Positions 23,726 to 35,977 of a stretch of 64,000 nucleotides of DNA are shown here, one piece after another. Under the pieces are notes generated by a model. It saw only the letters and a list, made by a program, of their open reading frames with translations. It was not told the origin of the DNA and searched no databases. Source of the DNA: Brasenia schreberi (Eukaryota; Streptophyta; Magnoliopsida; Nymphaeales; Cabombaceae); NCBI GenBank assembly GCA_036023115.1, contig JAYKKT010000089.1, positions 16,610,501-16,674,500 on the forward strand, read 5' to 3'. Position 1 is the first letter of the stretch. Every line of letters begins with the position of its first letter. The translations under genes and the position numbers were made by a program.

Positions 23726-25523
23726 ATCTCTGTGGACGAGCGAAAAAATCCCCACCTCTCGCCTTTTCAGGGCTCGGAGCGGATCCTCTCGTGCGTCTAA
23801 GTCCTTATTTATGCAAACAGGGCGTGCCAGCTAGCTTACCTAAGCTAGCGAAGATATATTTAACACTGACTTCTAAACGTGGCGACTGTGAGCAAGTGAG
23901 CTCTTGTCGTCGCAGACCTTCTTGCACCGATGCGCAAGGGTCAATCTGTACGCTTTACAAAAATCGAGTTTTAGGAGAGAAAGTCTACGAAGCTGTTCGA
24001 GGTGTCTAATTCGGGTCTTTTAGATGCGATTGCATGTTTTAGATCACGTGGATTTGCACGTGCCTAAGTCTTTTTCTTTTATCCCTTTTTGGGCCACCTA
24101 GTTTGTGTGTTATGAACACTCCACTACATGGGCGAATTCGAGCGGGGCTTGCTTTGATGCAATATGCGTCCTACCTCGTGGTGTGGCGTAGATGCAATGC
24201 AAACTCACGCTACTCCAAAGGGAAAACCCGAATGTAAAGACAATACTGAAGGGAAATAACCGAAGGGAAATGACTTGTAAAGTAAGTGCCAAAGGGAGAT
24301 ATGTATATAGAGTAAGTATATGGGCCCTTACTCGGGTCTTGCAAATAAGAGCGAAGGCTCAATGTGGGTGCGTGCTTGAATTGAAAGACTTACACACACG
24401 ACATGAAATTAAACCCAAATATAAATTGCAGTATGGCCTTAACTAAGGTCTTGGGAGTAAGAGCGAAGGCTCAATGTGTGTGAGAGTGCTTGAATTGAAA
24501 GACTTACACACACGACATGAAATGAAACCCAAATAGTATAGGTCGGCCCTTACTTGGGTCTTTCCAATAAGAGCGAAGGCTCAATGTGTGTGAGAGTGCT
24601 TGAATTGAAAGACTTACCCACACGACATGAAATGAAACCCAAATAGTATAGGTCGGCCCTTACTTGGGTCTTTCAAATAAGAGCGAAGGCTCAATGTGTG
24701 TGAGTGCTTGAATTGAAAGACAACGCACCCAACTTAAGCAAAAACTCTACAAAATGAAAGTATATGTATATACTTATGTATTAGGGGCTGATTAGGCCCG
24801 TGTGTGTTCAAAATCATGCACAACTAGGAGAGTGCACGTGTGTGGGTGTGCCAAACCACGTTATTACAAGCGGGGGGAGACTATGCTCCGTTATTACAAC
24901 CCCGAATCGAATTGAATCTCAAGCAAGTATACAACTAAAGACCGAGTTAGGCACTTACTAGTAGCTGGTCCGTAGAGGCCATGCTTGAGCGTGGGCTTGG
25001 CCTTTGCCTTGGGCTGCAAACGGGAGCTCCGCGAGGTTGAGCGACAAGGGGTGCTGGCCGGCTGCAAATGGAGCGCGGGATAGGCGCCTTGATGGTGGCC
25101 GGCTGCAAGCAAGGGTGTCGCCTTGGTGTGGGGGATTAAAGGAGCTGGGCAAGGTGAGTATGTAGGGTCACTAGTGTAAACACCCCAAATCTTCTATATT
25201 TCAAAAACTCTCAAAACACCAAAAAGCTCGTTTGAGCCAAAACGACGACCTGTTTTGAAATGTGAAAACAGGTACAGAAGGCAAAAGAAGACCCTAGGCC
25301 CGAAGAGGATTCAAGCCCAGAGCTTCAGAAGCCACTCCCTGATAAAAAAACAAAAGAAAGCAGAGCCCATTTGATGAAAAGCTCAACGGAGTCCAGAACG
25401 GCGAGACGGAGTCCGGACGACAAAGTTGGGGAAAACCCAGCACCAGACGGAGCGCTGATGAAGCCAGTGCCCGCACAGATCGTTCGCCTCGAGAAGCCAA
25501 GAAGGACTGTCCGAAGAAATTTT

Positions 25524-25560
25524 GATTTGGATCTGGACCATATATATCCAGATCCAAATC
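25524..25560 (+). repeat. U3 inverted repeat (S2 copy)
   Basis: GATTTGGATCTGGA, nine bases CCATATATA, then TCCAGATCCAAATC: a perfect 14-bp stem. Equivalent repeats occur in RT1 (about 43886-43922), RT6 (about 46676-46712 and 53660-53700) and, with a one-base bulge, in the other LTRs (for example 3399-3442). Confidence 0.85.
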
Positions 25561-25834
25561 CATGTAATGAATAGTGTTTGGATTTGGGCCAATCCAAATA
25601 GTGTTTGGGTCGATCCAAATAGTGTTTGGATTTGGATTGGATCCAAATAGTGTTTGGATTGGATCGGATCTGGATCAAAATATCCAGATCCGTATCCATA
25701 AAAATATTGGGTTTGGATCGGATACAGATCTCAAAATATCCGAGATCCAATATCCAGATCCAAATAGTGTTTGGATTTGGGTATGGATCCAAACCCCAAA
25801 CCCAAACCCAAATCCAAGACCCACCTCAAATCTC

Positions 25835-25843
25835 TATAAATAG
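25835..25843 (+). promoter_or_regulatory. TATA box of S2
   Basis: TATAAATAG followed by AGGTGAGG, a strong plant-type TATA box about 660 bp into the LTR. Identical in RT1 and RT6. Confidence 0.65.
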
Positions 25844-26500
25844 AGGTGAGGGGGTCCATGTAAAGGGTTCATGCAAATACTTGGGAGGAGAGAGAGGGAG
25901 TGATAAACCTAGCCATGTGGGCTCATGAGTGAAGTGGGCTTGAGCCATGTTGGCCAAGGCTAGATCAAGGGGGCTGCACCAACTCGAGCTTAGCTGCACC
26001 AAGAGGTGGACCGCGGGCGTGGAAGTGGGCTGGACCGATTGGAGGTGGCTGGACCTAGTGGGCTGCACCTAAGGTAAGCCTCAAACTAAACCTACCCCTT
26101 CTCCTTACCCTTCTAAACCTAACCCATATGAACCCACCTACACCTAACTGACCCTAAACCACCCCAAGTAAGTCCGGCCAAGTGCTGGCCGAACTTCACA
26201 AAAAATCCTGTCCCAACCGACCTGCCCTAGCTGGCCGAACCCCACCTCGCCACCATCCAACATCCCTTAGTCGCCGCCCCCACCACCGGCCGCAGCCTGG
26301 CCGAACCTACCTATCACCGCCCCAACCAAAACCCACCCTGACCTGCACTACCTAAGCCTACCACCACCTGCCCTTAACCACCCAACTCCACCTGCAACTC
26401 ACCTACCCCGACTAGCCTACCACCCCCTACAAACCGCCGCCCCTAACCTGCCTTTAACCGAAACCCACTTCGCCACCATCCCTTGCCCCAAACCAAACCC

Positions 26501-26863
26501 AATGGCCTGCTCCTTGGCAGGCCATTCCCTTTAATAAACCCACGGCCTGCTGGTGCAGGCCGTGCCTCATCTAAACCCAGCCAGGGCCTGCCACTCGGCA
26601 GGTCACTTCTTACCAAAAACCTGCAAAGGCCTGCCACTCGGCAGGCCCTCTCCCTACCAGCCCACGGCCTGCTAGTGCAGGCCGGGCTTCCCCTCCTTTA
26701 CCAAGGGCAGGGCCTGCCACTCGGCAGGCCACATCTCCTTAAAAACCCCACGGCCTGCTAGTGCAGGCCGTGTCCCTTCCTTCACCCCCAAGCCCACGGC
26801 CTGCTGGTGCAGGCCGTGTATCACCCACATCACTAAAGCCCCGGCCTGCCACAAGGCAGGCCG
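26501..26863 (+). repeat. Array of nine GC-rich palindromes
   Basis: Nine inverted repeats with the shared core GGCCTGC...GCAGGCC: 26501-26526, 26541-26564, 26585-26604 (one mismatch), 26628-26647, 26665-26684, 26711-26730, 26749-26772, 26795-26818 and 26842-26863. Stems are 7 to 10 bp. Loops fall into two main classes, TGGT or TAGT versus CACTCG-like, plus TCCTTG in the first unit. Spacers are unrelated T/C-rich sequence. The array lies between two donor-like GTAAG sites, where RT6 has a CpG-rich block instead. Confidence 0.9.
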
Positions 26864-27009
26864 TTTCCTTGAACCCACCTACCTCTAGCCATGACTCCAC
26901 CCAGCCAGGCCGAGCCCTAGCTCAGCCCTGGCCGGCCTGCCTTGGCCTTGACTGACTGAACCTAACCTAGTTAGGGTTTCCCCTAAAAACCTAACTCGAA
27001 CCACCTTGG

Positions 27010-27200
27010 CTCGAGTCATCCTAAGGCACTCCCTTGCAAGGTAAAACCCCGGGCTGCACCAAGACAGCCCGAGTTGCCCCAAGCACCCCTAGAATCCAAC
27101 TCGAGTCATCCTAAGGCACTCCCTTGCAGGGTAAAACCCCGGGCTGCACCAAGACAGCCCGAGTTGCCCCAAGCACCCCTAGAATCCAACTCGAGTCATC
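27010..27200 (+). repeat. Tandem duplication, 90-bp unit
   Basis: The unit starting TCGAGTCATCCTAAGGCACT at 27011 recurs at 27101 with one visible change (GCAAGG/GCAGGG), followed by a third partial start at about 27193. Each unit contains GGGCTGCACCAAGACAGCCC, an imperfect inverted repeat. Confidence 0.85.
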
Positions 27201-30200
27201 CAAAACCAGGCCCATACCAACCTACTCAAACACCTCTCCCAAGTCCTCAAAGGTTCTCAAACACCTCCAAGCTAGCCGGTTCCACTTCCATGTGATCCGG
27301 GCTCCACACGCAAGGCGTACGCGTCCTAGACACACCCCACATAGCGGGCTAGGTAAGTTGTAAGTCCTTACATTTGGTGTTTTATTAAATTTTGATACGG
27401 GGTTGTAGTAAAGGAGCTTCGTCTCCCCCCGATTGTAATAACGTGGCTTTGACACACCCACACACACATGTGCACTTGAGCCTTTCCGCTCTTAGTCGTA
27501 CACTTTTTGCACACACACGGGCCTAACCAGCCCTTAATATATAGTTATATTTATATATTTTAAGTCAAGGGGGTTTTTAATTAAGTCGTGTGTGTTGTCG
27601 TTCTATTTTCCACACGCACGCACATTGAGCCTTCGCTCTTACTCCCAAGACCTTAGTAAAGGCCTTATTGCGGTTATATTTGGGTTTCATTTATGTCGTG
27701 TGTGTAAGTCTTTCAATTCAAGCACGCACACACATTGAGCCTTCGCTCTTATTTACAAGACCCAAGTAAGGGCCCCTACATATACTCTATATAAAGTATT
27801 TCTTTCGGCTACGTCTTTAAGATTCGGGTTTTAAGGTTCAAGTCGTGTGCGTTGTCTTTCAATATATACACGACACACACTTACACAATTGAGCCTTTCC
27901 GCTCTTAAGATATAGCCGTATTTCCCCTTCCGCTATTTACTTTACAAGTCATTTCCCTTCGGCTATTTACTTTACAAGTCATTTCCCTTCGGCAATTTCC
28001 CTTCGACATTGTCTTTTAATTTCGGGTTTTCCCTTTGGAGTAGCGTGAGTTTGCATTGCATCTACGCCATACCACGAGGTAGGACGCATATTGCATCGAA
28101 GCAAGCCCCGTACTCCCGCTCAAAATTCGCCCCCTATAGTGGAGTGTTCATAACACACACCTAGGTGGCCCATAAAGGGATAAAAAGAAAGACTTAGGCA
28201 CGTGCAAATCCACGTGATCTAAAATCTGAGAATCGTACAAACCCGAATCAAATCGTGTAAGACTTAGGGTCGTCCAACCCTTACAAAGTCAAAATCGCCC
28301 AAATGCATGGTTTTCAAAAGGTTTTAAAACACTTCTTCATTCAAAATATATTTTGAGTTAAACTTGTTTCAAAACGAAGTCTCTAAGCGTACAGACTGAC
28401 CCTTGCGCATCGGTGCAAGAAGGTCTGTGACGTAAAAATCCCGCTTGCCTACAATCGCCTTTCAAAAGTCAGATTGTTTTCAAAACATACTTTGCTAGTT
28501 AAAGTAAACTAGCTGGCACACCCATAAAGCGAAGTAGATTGCGAAAAGGTTCACTTCAGGCCTAAGAACCCGTAAGTGAAAATTTTCGGTGTCTACAACT
28601 AGGAGGGTATATAGTGTTAGGGAGTATGGCCCTAAGGGGAGCCTAAGGGAAGGTCGAATGGGACACCTAGGGGAAAAGAGATGGCTGGCCGAATGGAAGG
28701 GATAGTCGGTTGGAGTGGCCAACTAGGAGAATGTGGTGGTGGCGAGCTGCTAGGATGACTAAGGCTGGAGTATGGGAAGGAAGCTAGTTAGGTGATGGGG
28801 CTAGGTGGTAGTGGGGGTAGTGGGTGTAAGGGAGTGCTAGGGGCAGGTCTTAGGAAGTCGAATAGGGTGGCCGGGTGTAGTTAGTGTAGTTAGGTAGTGG
28901 CGGGTAGCTAGGGTGACTAAGGCTTGGCCGAGTGGGAGTGGTGGCGGCAACTGGCTGATATTAGGGTAAGGTGGTGGTATGGTGGGTGGCTGGGAGTGGA
29001 GAGGGAGTGGAGAAGGAGCTAGGTAGAGTGTGGGGTACTTACCGAGTGAAGAGAAGGTGGCGCTCGGCTGGAAGGGAGTTGGGCAGGTAGTGATGTTCGG
29101 CCGGGAGGTGGCGGAGGGGATGGAGAGTAGGTGGTGGTGCAGGCGGAGTAGGTGGAGCAGCTGGGGAAGTGGAGGATTCGGCTGGACTTGGAGGAAGGAG
29201 AGGACCCTGCTGGGATGGGTGAGGGGTTCTAGATGGGAAAGCCCGCCCCCAAGGGGGGGGGGTTATATAGGGATGGGTAGGTCGGTTAGGGTTGGGTTTG
29301 GGGTAGTGGTTAGGTGGTTTAGGTAGGGTGGTATGAAGATAAGGTGGGCTGGAAAGCATAGGGCCAGATATTTTAAATACTAGTGGTTTGGGAAGATTGT
29401 GGGCTAGGGGTGGTTTAGGGGTTTAGGGTTTGGTTAGGTGGTTGGCTTCTAGGGTGAGGTTTAGTGAGCTAGGTTAGGTGATTAGGCTAGGATTAGGCTA
29501 GGTTTAGGGAAATTAACCTAGGTTTAGGGAAGGATTAGGGAAGTGGGTTAGGTGATTAGGTTGGGATTAGGCCGGGATTAGGGAAGTGGGTTAGGTGATT
29601 AGGCTCAAATTAGGGGTGGATTAGGGTGGAAGGCTAGGATTAGGTGTTTTTGGTTAGGTTTAGGTGAAGGAGCTCCCTTTGCACGACCCATGGACCTTAA
29701 CCATATCATGTTGGTGCAGCCCTAGGTTAGGTTTTGGCTAATTACAAGCTTAAATCCACTTAACTAGGCTAACCCACATGATTAACCCCAAACTTGACAC
29801 ACAAGTCAAGCTTAATTACAACACACTTGATATTATCCACCCCCACTCTCTCTCATGCCCATAATCCCACGTGAATTCCAAGTGGGCCCCACCTCCATTT
29901 ATGAGAAGGTGATGTGGGCCATGTATATGGATATTGGATTGGATTTTTGAATCCAAATCCAAATCCAAGTCCATACATGGGTTTGGATTGGGATTTGGAT
30001 ATATATGGTCCAGATCCGATCCAAACTGAACTCTGACTCCTTCGAGCTGTATTCGAAACGAACGGTTTGTGCGGGGCATGACAGCATCAATGCTCCGTCT
30101 GCGTTGGGTCTTCGCCAACATGATCGTCCGCCTCTGTTTTCGCCTTCCAGAGATGACTTCAAACAAGGTTTTGATGATAACAGGGTCTTGGACGTTCGAG

Positions 30201-30503
30201 ATCCTGGGGGTATGGATTTGATACAAGAGTTGTTGTGCCGGGCTCGACATGTGCTCCAGTTCCGGGCTCTTCTTAGCTTTCTTGGTCATGTCTAGATTAG
30301 GCCAAGCTGCTTCAGGGTTTCAAAAATGTGTTTTAAAAGGTTTTCAAAAGTTATATTATATATTTTTGAAATATGAAGTTTAAAACATATATACAGGGTT
30401 GTCTGGAAGGCTCCTGGGTTTCCAGACTCAAAATAGCCCTTTGGGGCTGCTTTTACAAAACCAGATGAATTTGAGAAATTCGTGGGATTTCGGGGTGTTT
30501 ACA

Positions 30504-32196
30504 CATGCGCATCAAGTTCTCACTCTAGGAGGATTTTCAAAAACAAAATAAAACTAGATGAAATCGAGGACTTGAGAAGGGAGTTTGAGGCCAAAATCGA
30601 TGCTCTCAGCCAAGAGGCTGAAGTAGGCGATTCATGTTCATCAAACGGTGAACAAAGGCCTAAAAAGAAACCTGAAAAACCTCGCAAGCACAAAGAGGCC
30701 TCCGTAATGGAAGGCAACCAATACCACGAGTCCTTCACACAAAAGGACCGTAAAGCCCTACAGCAGTTGCTGAAAGGGCAGAATAAAGAGAAAAGAAGCT
30801 ACGCCCTGTCTGATTTCCTTCCTATGGATTACGAAACAGACAGTGACGATGAAATACCGAACTTCCATCGGTATGATGGCATGGGAGACCCTAGGTCTCA
30901 CTTGCAGCTTTTCTCGCGTCGAGCCAATAAGAAGAAAAAGGACTCGATGAAATGGGTGTATTGGTTCCCTTTATCCCTTAAAGGCACAGCTGCCAAATGG
31001 CTGACTTCCTACGACTTATGCCAGTTCGCTACTTTTGAAGTGTTAGCGAACTGCTTCATGCAAAGATTTGCACACAACGTAGAAGTCACGCCGACTCTGA
31101 ATACCTTAAGGGATACAAAGCAAGGCATGAACGAAGACGTACATGCCTTCATTATAAGATGGAGGTCGCTTTTGGGCCAAGTGCGAGAGCCCATATCCGA
31201 AGGATGCGCAGTAATGCTCATCCTGGATAATTTTAAAAGCGAGTTAAAAACCCTTCTCTCGGTCCATGAGATTTCAACTTTCCATAAGTTGATCAAAAAG
31301 GCCTCCCTTTTCGAAACCAACTTGCGAAAAGGGACATACGATCACTTGTGGAAAGGAAGTGACGTTCCAAAAACCCGCTTGAAAAGCCCATCGCATATGG
31401 GCTGCCTACGATGGACAAAGGCGCAAAGCCCCATAAAATCGCCAATGTCCGGGTGGATCCAGGCATGGCGGGCACTTCCAAAAATTTTGAAAAATTAGAA
31501 AATAAGAGGGAGCGAAATTTTCAAAAACCGGTTGAAAAACGGGAGTATACTCCGCTGGGGCAACCTGTGTCGGAGGTCCTAGACCTCCTACTTGCCTAGG
31601 GCTTGATAGAACTCCCTGAAATCCCCGAATGAGTCTTTTCCAAAGGGGGGTATTTAAACCGATTTTGTAAGTATCATCGGCTCAAAGGCCATGATACCAA
31701 ACGCTGCTTCTCTCTCTTAAATAAAATTGAGAACTTGATAGCAGAAGGCCCGCTCCAGGTCACTGCGGAACCTGAGCCACCTCAAGCTATCTTCAAGGAA
31801 CCCTTTTCCAATCACGCCAGTGGCAGTGGGAAAGGAAAGGAGGTATGTACCCTCACCATTTCCAAGGAACTAGCACAAAAACCAGAACCTAGTCGACCTA
31901 CTTGTGCGCCCATTCTTGTACTATACAAGAAGCCCGCCCAAGTCATCATTCGGGGACCACCAAAAGTAGAAACCCCGGTAAAACCAGTTTTGAAAATCCA
32001 TGGTTCTCCTCAGCTCATCCTTAGAGCCAAGTTTAGCGCGAATCCTAGGTTGGTCGTGGGGAAGTCACTAGATCCGGGAGGATCTATCAACCCCCGCACC
32101 TTCAAGGTGCTCAAAAGGTGGTCAGTGTGCCTGGCCCCGCAAAAGCATGTATCCCTAGTGTTCTGCCAAAAGCAGATAAGGACAAAGTCATCCTAA
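30504..32196 (+). pseudogene. RT4 gag (5' end missing)
   Basis: Coding sequence begins inside gag (CASSSHSRRIFKNK) directly after the RT2 LTR, so the leader and about 20 codons are gone. The codon that is TAA in RT2 and RT3 is CAA here. The gag domain is intact to about 31375, where one base is lost. In-frame stops follow at about 31598 (TAG) and 31630 (TGA). The zinc knuckle reads FCKYHRLKGHDTKRC, with His present. The C-terminal proline-rich part (31735-32196) ends in another single-base loss near 32060. Confidence 0.82.
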
Positions 32197-33333
32197 ATCC
32201 TTATGACTTCGAAAACCACCTTTCAAAGATTCCTATTCACATGCCTATCCTAGAGCTTATAAAAACCTCGCCTAGGCATAGACTTGTATTAGAGAAAATT
32301 CTAGAAAGGGCCCAGGTTGATTCGAACATAAGTCCGGAATCCTTTTCTGCCCAAGTGGCTTTATTAGGAGCAAAATCGCCCATCACTTTCTCGGAAGATG
32401 ATGTAGATAGACCCTACGAAACCCATAACCAGGCCCTGCATATCGAGGTGGTTCTAAACAACCACTCTCTGGACAGGTGCCTAGTCGATGGTGGAGGAGG
32501 GCTCAACATCCTTCCACTTCATGTGGCGTACAAAATCGGAGTCACCTTGACTTCAGTGAACCCAAGCCCCATCGTTATCACTGGATACGATAGGAATGCA
32601 TCTAGACCTTTAGGATCCATCGAACTCCCAATAGAAACGGGAGGGATCGAACACACGGGGGTGTTCCATGTCTTGGACATCCACCCCCATTATAACCTGT
32701 TGCTGGGAAGGCCCTGGATACACAGTTTGTGCGTTGTGCCATCCACCTTCCACAGGTGTGTCAAGATCCCTTTTAGGGACCAGGTCGTAGTGATCCTAGG
32801 TGAGAGTCACCCACAGCTTCAGGGGATCATAAACTCCCCTTGTTTATCAAGCTCCCAGGCCCATGAGGCTAACCTGGGGCAAATTATGGTTGAGCCACCT
32901 CGGCTCGTGTTAAACAACCCTAGGAAGGTTGTATGTGTGAAGGGGCCGCCCAAAGCAGGCCCCCTCCCGACTCTAATCCTTCTAGGAAAACCCAAGCGTT
33001 CCCTATTTCCAAAGCCCCTAGACAAGAGGCCATATAAGCATAATATGGACGATAGCATGTTCCAGGACCACGACTTGTATCCAACTTTCTCAAAAAACAA
33101 AAAGTCGTGGAACATGTTGTTGAACATGGGCTACACGCCCTACAAGAGTCTAGGGGCATAGAACCAGGGTCTCCTAGAGCCCATCCTTCCTAGGGCCAAC
33201 CCAAGCCGATATGGGATCGGCTATACTCCCCGAATACCGCCGGAGCCACCCCTTGTGACCACCTGGGTCAAGGGTGCCCCGGAGCTTGCCTTAGAAGAGA
33301 CCTACGATTTAGATCTCCTATTCCGAGTCTAAC
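32118..33333 (+). pseudogene. RT4 protease region and gag-pro tail
   Basis: A 347-codon frame (32118-33161) covers the gag-pro linker (IPIHMPILELIKTSPRH), the protease site CLVDGGGGLNILPLH, LLLGRPWIH and NMDDSMFQDHDLYPTF. It is closed by TAG at about 33159, where other copies have CAG. The tail continues to YDLDLLFRV and TAA inside CTAAC (33329-33333). It is the best preserved protease in the window. Confidence 0.8.
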
Positions 33334-33355
33334 CCGTAGTGTTTTCCCATTGTAG
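33329..33355 (+). promoter_or_regulatory. Splice-acceptor-like site between pro and pol (RT4)
   Basis: CTAAC, then a T-rich stretch ending in TTGTAG before GTATGACGG. Matches the RT3 and RT1 sites. Confidence 0.4.
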
Positions 33356-33562
33356 GTATGACGGAAGATCCCTTTTTCTAAAAATACAAAAATATTTGAA
33401 AAACTTAAAATCAAAAAAATCGAAAAACAAGAAAAACCAAAAACAATGGAAAAACAAAAACTCGAAAAAAGAGTGCTTTGTATAGTTCCCAAGGTTCTTG
33501 TTTTGCAAAAACCCAAAAAAATCGAAAATTTGTAAAATACCAAAAAGATTTTGTACATAGCT
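33356..33562 (+). pseudogene. RT4 pol N-terminal fragment
   Basis: MTEDPF start, lysine-rich region and LVLQKPKKIE. A premature TAA follows near 33533, then the coding sequence stops in the phrase TTTTGTACATAGCT at the junction with minus-strand leader. About six to eight bases (CTAGACGC) at the junction fit neither side and look like filler. Confidence 0.7.
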
Positions 33563-33611
33563 CTAGACGCGATTTTTGAAAGGCTCATGTCCCACCGGGC
33601 GTGCCAATCTC
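33563..33611 (-). promoter_or_regulatory. Leader start and primer binding site next to LTR 33612-37129
   Basis: In sense the LTR end is followed by GAGAT and TGGCACGCCCGGTGGGAC (33606-33589), then the leader phrase GAGCCTTTCAAAAATC as in RT2 and RT3. Only about 50 bp of this internal region remain before RT4. Confidence 0.75.
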
Positions 33612-35829
33612 TGTACACGCGCGAAAATCCCCGCCTCTCACCTTTTTAGGGCTCGGAGTGGATCCTCTCGTGTGTCTAGGGCCTAATGTATGCAAACAGG
33701 GCGTGCCAACTAGCTTACCTAAGCTAGCGAAGATATTTTTAACACTGACTTCTAAACGTGGCGACTGTGAGCAAGTAAGCTCTTGTCGTCGCAGACCTTC
33801 TTGCACCGATGCGCAAGGGTCAGTCTGTACGCTTTGCAAAAATCGAGTTTTTGGATAGAAAGTCTACGAAGCGGTTCGAGGTGTCTATTTTGGGTCTTTT
33901 AAATGTGATTGCATGTTTTAGATCACGTGGATTTGCACGTGCCTAAGTCTTTTCTTTTATCCCTTTTCGGGCCACCTAGTTTGTGTGTTATGAACACTCC
34001 ACTACATGGGCGAATTTGAGCGGGGCTTGCTTTGATGCAAATATGCGTCCTTCCTCGTGGTATGGCGTAGATGCAATGCAAACTCACGCTACTCCAAAGG
34101 GAAAACCCGAAATGTAAAGACAATACTGAAGGGAAATAACCGAAGGGAAATGACAGAAGGGAAATAACCGAAGGGAAATGACTTGAAATATAAATGCCGA
34201 AGGGAGATATGTATATAGAGTATGTATATGAGCCCTTACTCGGGTCTTACAAATAAGAGTGAAGGCTCAATGTGGGTGCGTGCTTGAATTGAAAGACTTA
34301 CACACACGACATGAAATTAAACCCAAATATAAATTGCAATAAGGCCTTTACTAAGGTCTTGGGAGTAAGAGCGAAGGCTCAATGTGTGTGAGTGCTTGAA
34401 TTGAAGTACTACACACACGACATAAATGAAACCCAAATATAACTGCAATAAGGCCTTTACTAAGGTCTTGGGAGTAAGAGCGAAGGCTCAATGTGTGTGA
34501 GTGCTTGAATTGAAGTACTACACACACGACATAAATGAAACCCAAATATAACTGCAATAAGGCCTTTACTAAGGTCTTGGGAGTAAGAGCGAAGGCTCAA
34601 TGTGTGTGAGAGTGCTTGAATTGAAAGACTTACACACACGACATGAAATGAAACCCAAATAGTATAGGTCGGCCCTTACTTGGGTCTTTCAAATAAGAGC
34701 GAAAGCTCAATGTGTGTGAGTGCTTGAATTGAAAGACAACGCACCCAACTTAAGCAAAACCCTTCGAAAATGAAAGTATATGTATATACTTATGTATTAG
34801 GGGCTGATTAGGCCCGTGTGTGTTCAAAATCGTGCACGCTAAGAGAGTGCACGTGTGTGGATGTGCCAAGCCACGTTATTACAAGCGGGGGCAGAGTATG
34901 CTCCGTTATTACAACCCCGTATCAAATTGAATCTCAAGCAAGTATGCAACTAAAGACCGAGTTTAGGCACTTACGAGTAGCTGGTCCGTAGAGGCCTTGC
35001 TTGAGCGTGGGCTTGGCCTTCGCCTTGGGCTGCAAACGGGAGCTCCGCGAGGGTGAGCGACAAAGGGTGCTGGCCGGTTGCAAGTAGGGCGCGGGATAGG
35101 CGCCTTGATGGTGGCCGGCTGCAAGCAAGGGTGTCGCCTTGGTATGGGGGATTAAAGGGGCTGAGCCAAGTGAGTATGTGGGGTCACTAAGAGAGTATAC
35201 AGTGTTAGGGAGTATGGACCTAAGGGGAGCTTAAGGGAAGGTCGAGTGGGACACCTAGGGGAAAAGAGATGGCTGGCCGAATGGAAGGGAATGTGGTGGT
35301 GGCGGGCTGCTAGGATGACTAAGGCTGGAGTATGGGAAGGTAGCTAGTTAGGTGATGGGGCTAGGTGGTAGTGGGGATAGTGGGTGTAAGGGAGTGTTAT
35401 GGGCAGGTCTTAGGAAGTCTAATAGGGTGGCTGGGTGTAGTTAGGGGAGTTAGGTAGTGGCAAATGGCTGGGGCGGCTAAGGTTTGGCCGAGTGGGAGTG
35501 GTGGCGGCGAGTGCTGATGTGTAGGTAAGGTGGTGGTATGGTGGGTGGCTGGGAGTGGAGAGGGAGTAGAGAAGGAGCTAGGTAGAGTGTGGGGTACTTA
35601 CCGAATGGAGAGAAGATGGCGCTCGGCTGGAAGGAAGCTGGGCAGGTAGTGAGGCTCGGCCGGGAGGTGGTGGAGATGGCGGTGCAAGTGGTGGTGGGAT
35701 GGAGGGATGGTGGCGGTGCAGGCGGAGCAGGTGGAGAAGGTGGCTGGGTTCGGCTGGGCTGGGAAGTGGGGTCCCGGCTGGGCTTGGGGAAGGCGACCAG
35801 ATAGGAAAACCCGCCCCCAAGGGGGGGGG

Positions 35830-35837
35830 TTTATATA
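35830..35837 (-). promoter_or_regulatory. TATA box of LTR 33612-37129
   Basis: TATATAAA on the minus strand, identical to that at 2679-2686. Confidence 0.5.
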
Positions 35838-35863
35838 GGGATGGGTAGGTCGGTTAGGGTTGG

Positions 35864-35977
35864 GTTTGGGGTAGTGGTTAGGTGGTTTAGGTAGGGTGGT
35901 ATGAAGATAAGGTGGGCTGGGTTTGGGGTAGTGGTTAGGTGGTTTAGGTAGGGTGGTATGAAGATAAGGTGGGCTGG
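35864..35977 (-). repeat. 57-bp tandem duplication in LTR 33612-37129
   Basis: GTTTGGGGTAGTGGTTAGGT at 35864 starts a unit repeated from 35921. The other LTRs have one copy. A private, recent duplication that marks this LTR. Confidence 0.85.

Larger units (their letters stand above)
25175..28597 (+). mobile_element. Solo LTR S2 (second LTR subgroup)
   Basis: 3423 bp from TGTAAACACCCC to GGTGTCTACA, flanked by ACTAG (25170-25174, 28598-28602). Sister LTRs read CACTAAGAGAG at the empty site. U3 holds a perfect 14-bp inverted repeat (25524-25560) and repeated TTGGAT/ATCCAA phrases. The TATA box is at 25835. A donor-like AAGGTAAGCC (26071) follows, then a proline-codon-like C-rich region, nine palindromes (26501-26863), a 90-bp tandem duplication (27010-27200), GTAAGT (27353), the GGGG box (27396-27446), GAGC units and the terminal hairpin. 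It is related to the RT6 LTR, but the middle block is entirely different. Confidence 0.92.
23731..30503 (-). mobile_element. RT2 5' LTR (minus), split by solo LTR S2
   Basis: The LTR occupies 23731-25174 and 28603-30503 (about 3.35 kb), plus-strand TGTGGACGAG to GTGTTTACA. Its PBS is on the left. On the right it is followed by CATGC and plus-strand gag of RT4, so RT2 inserted in RT4. The partner CATGC with the rest of RT4 gag is not found at the other end. It contains the GGGG box (24857-24904), GAGC units (24350-24700), a TATA box (29263-29269, minus), the U3 inverted repeat (about 29980-30025) and the PBS-like decamer (23820-23829). Confidence 0.85.

Noticed and set aside
25574..25843. Repetitive frames with DLDLD or IQIVFG phrases in U3
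   Set aside because: They come from the TTGGAT/ATCCAA repeats read in all frames on both strands.
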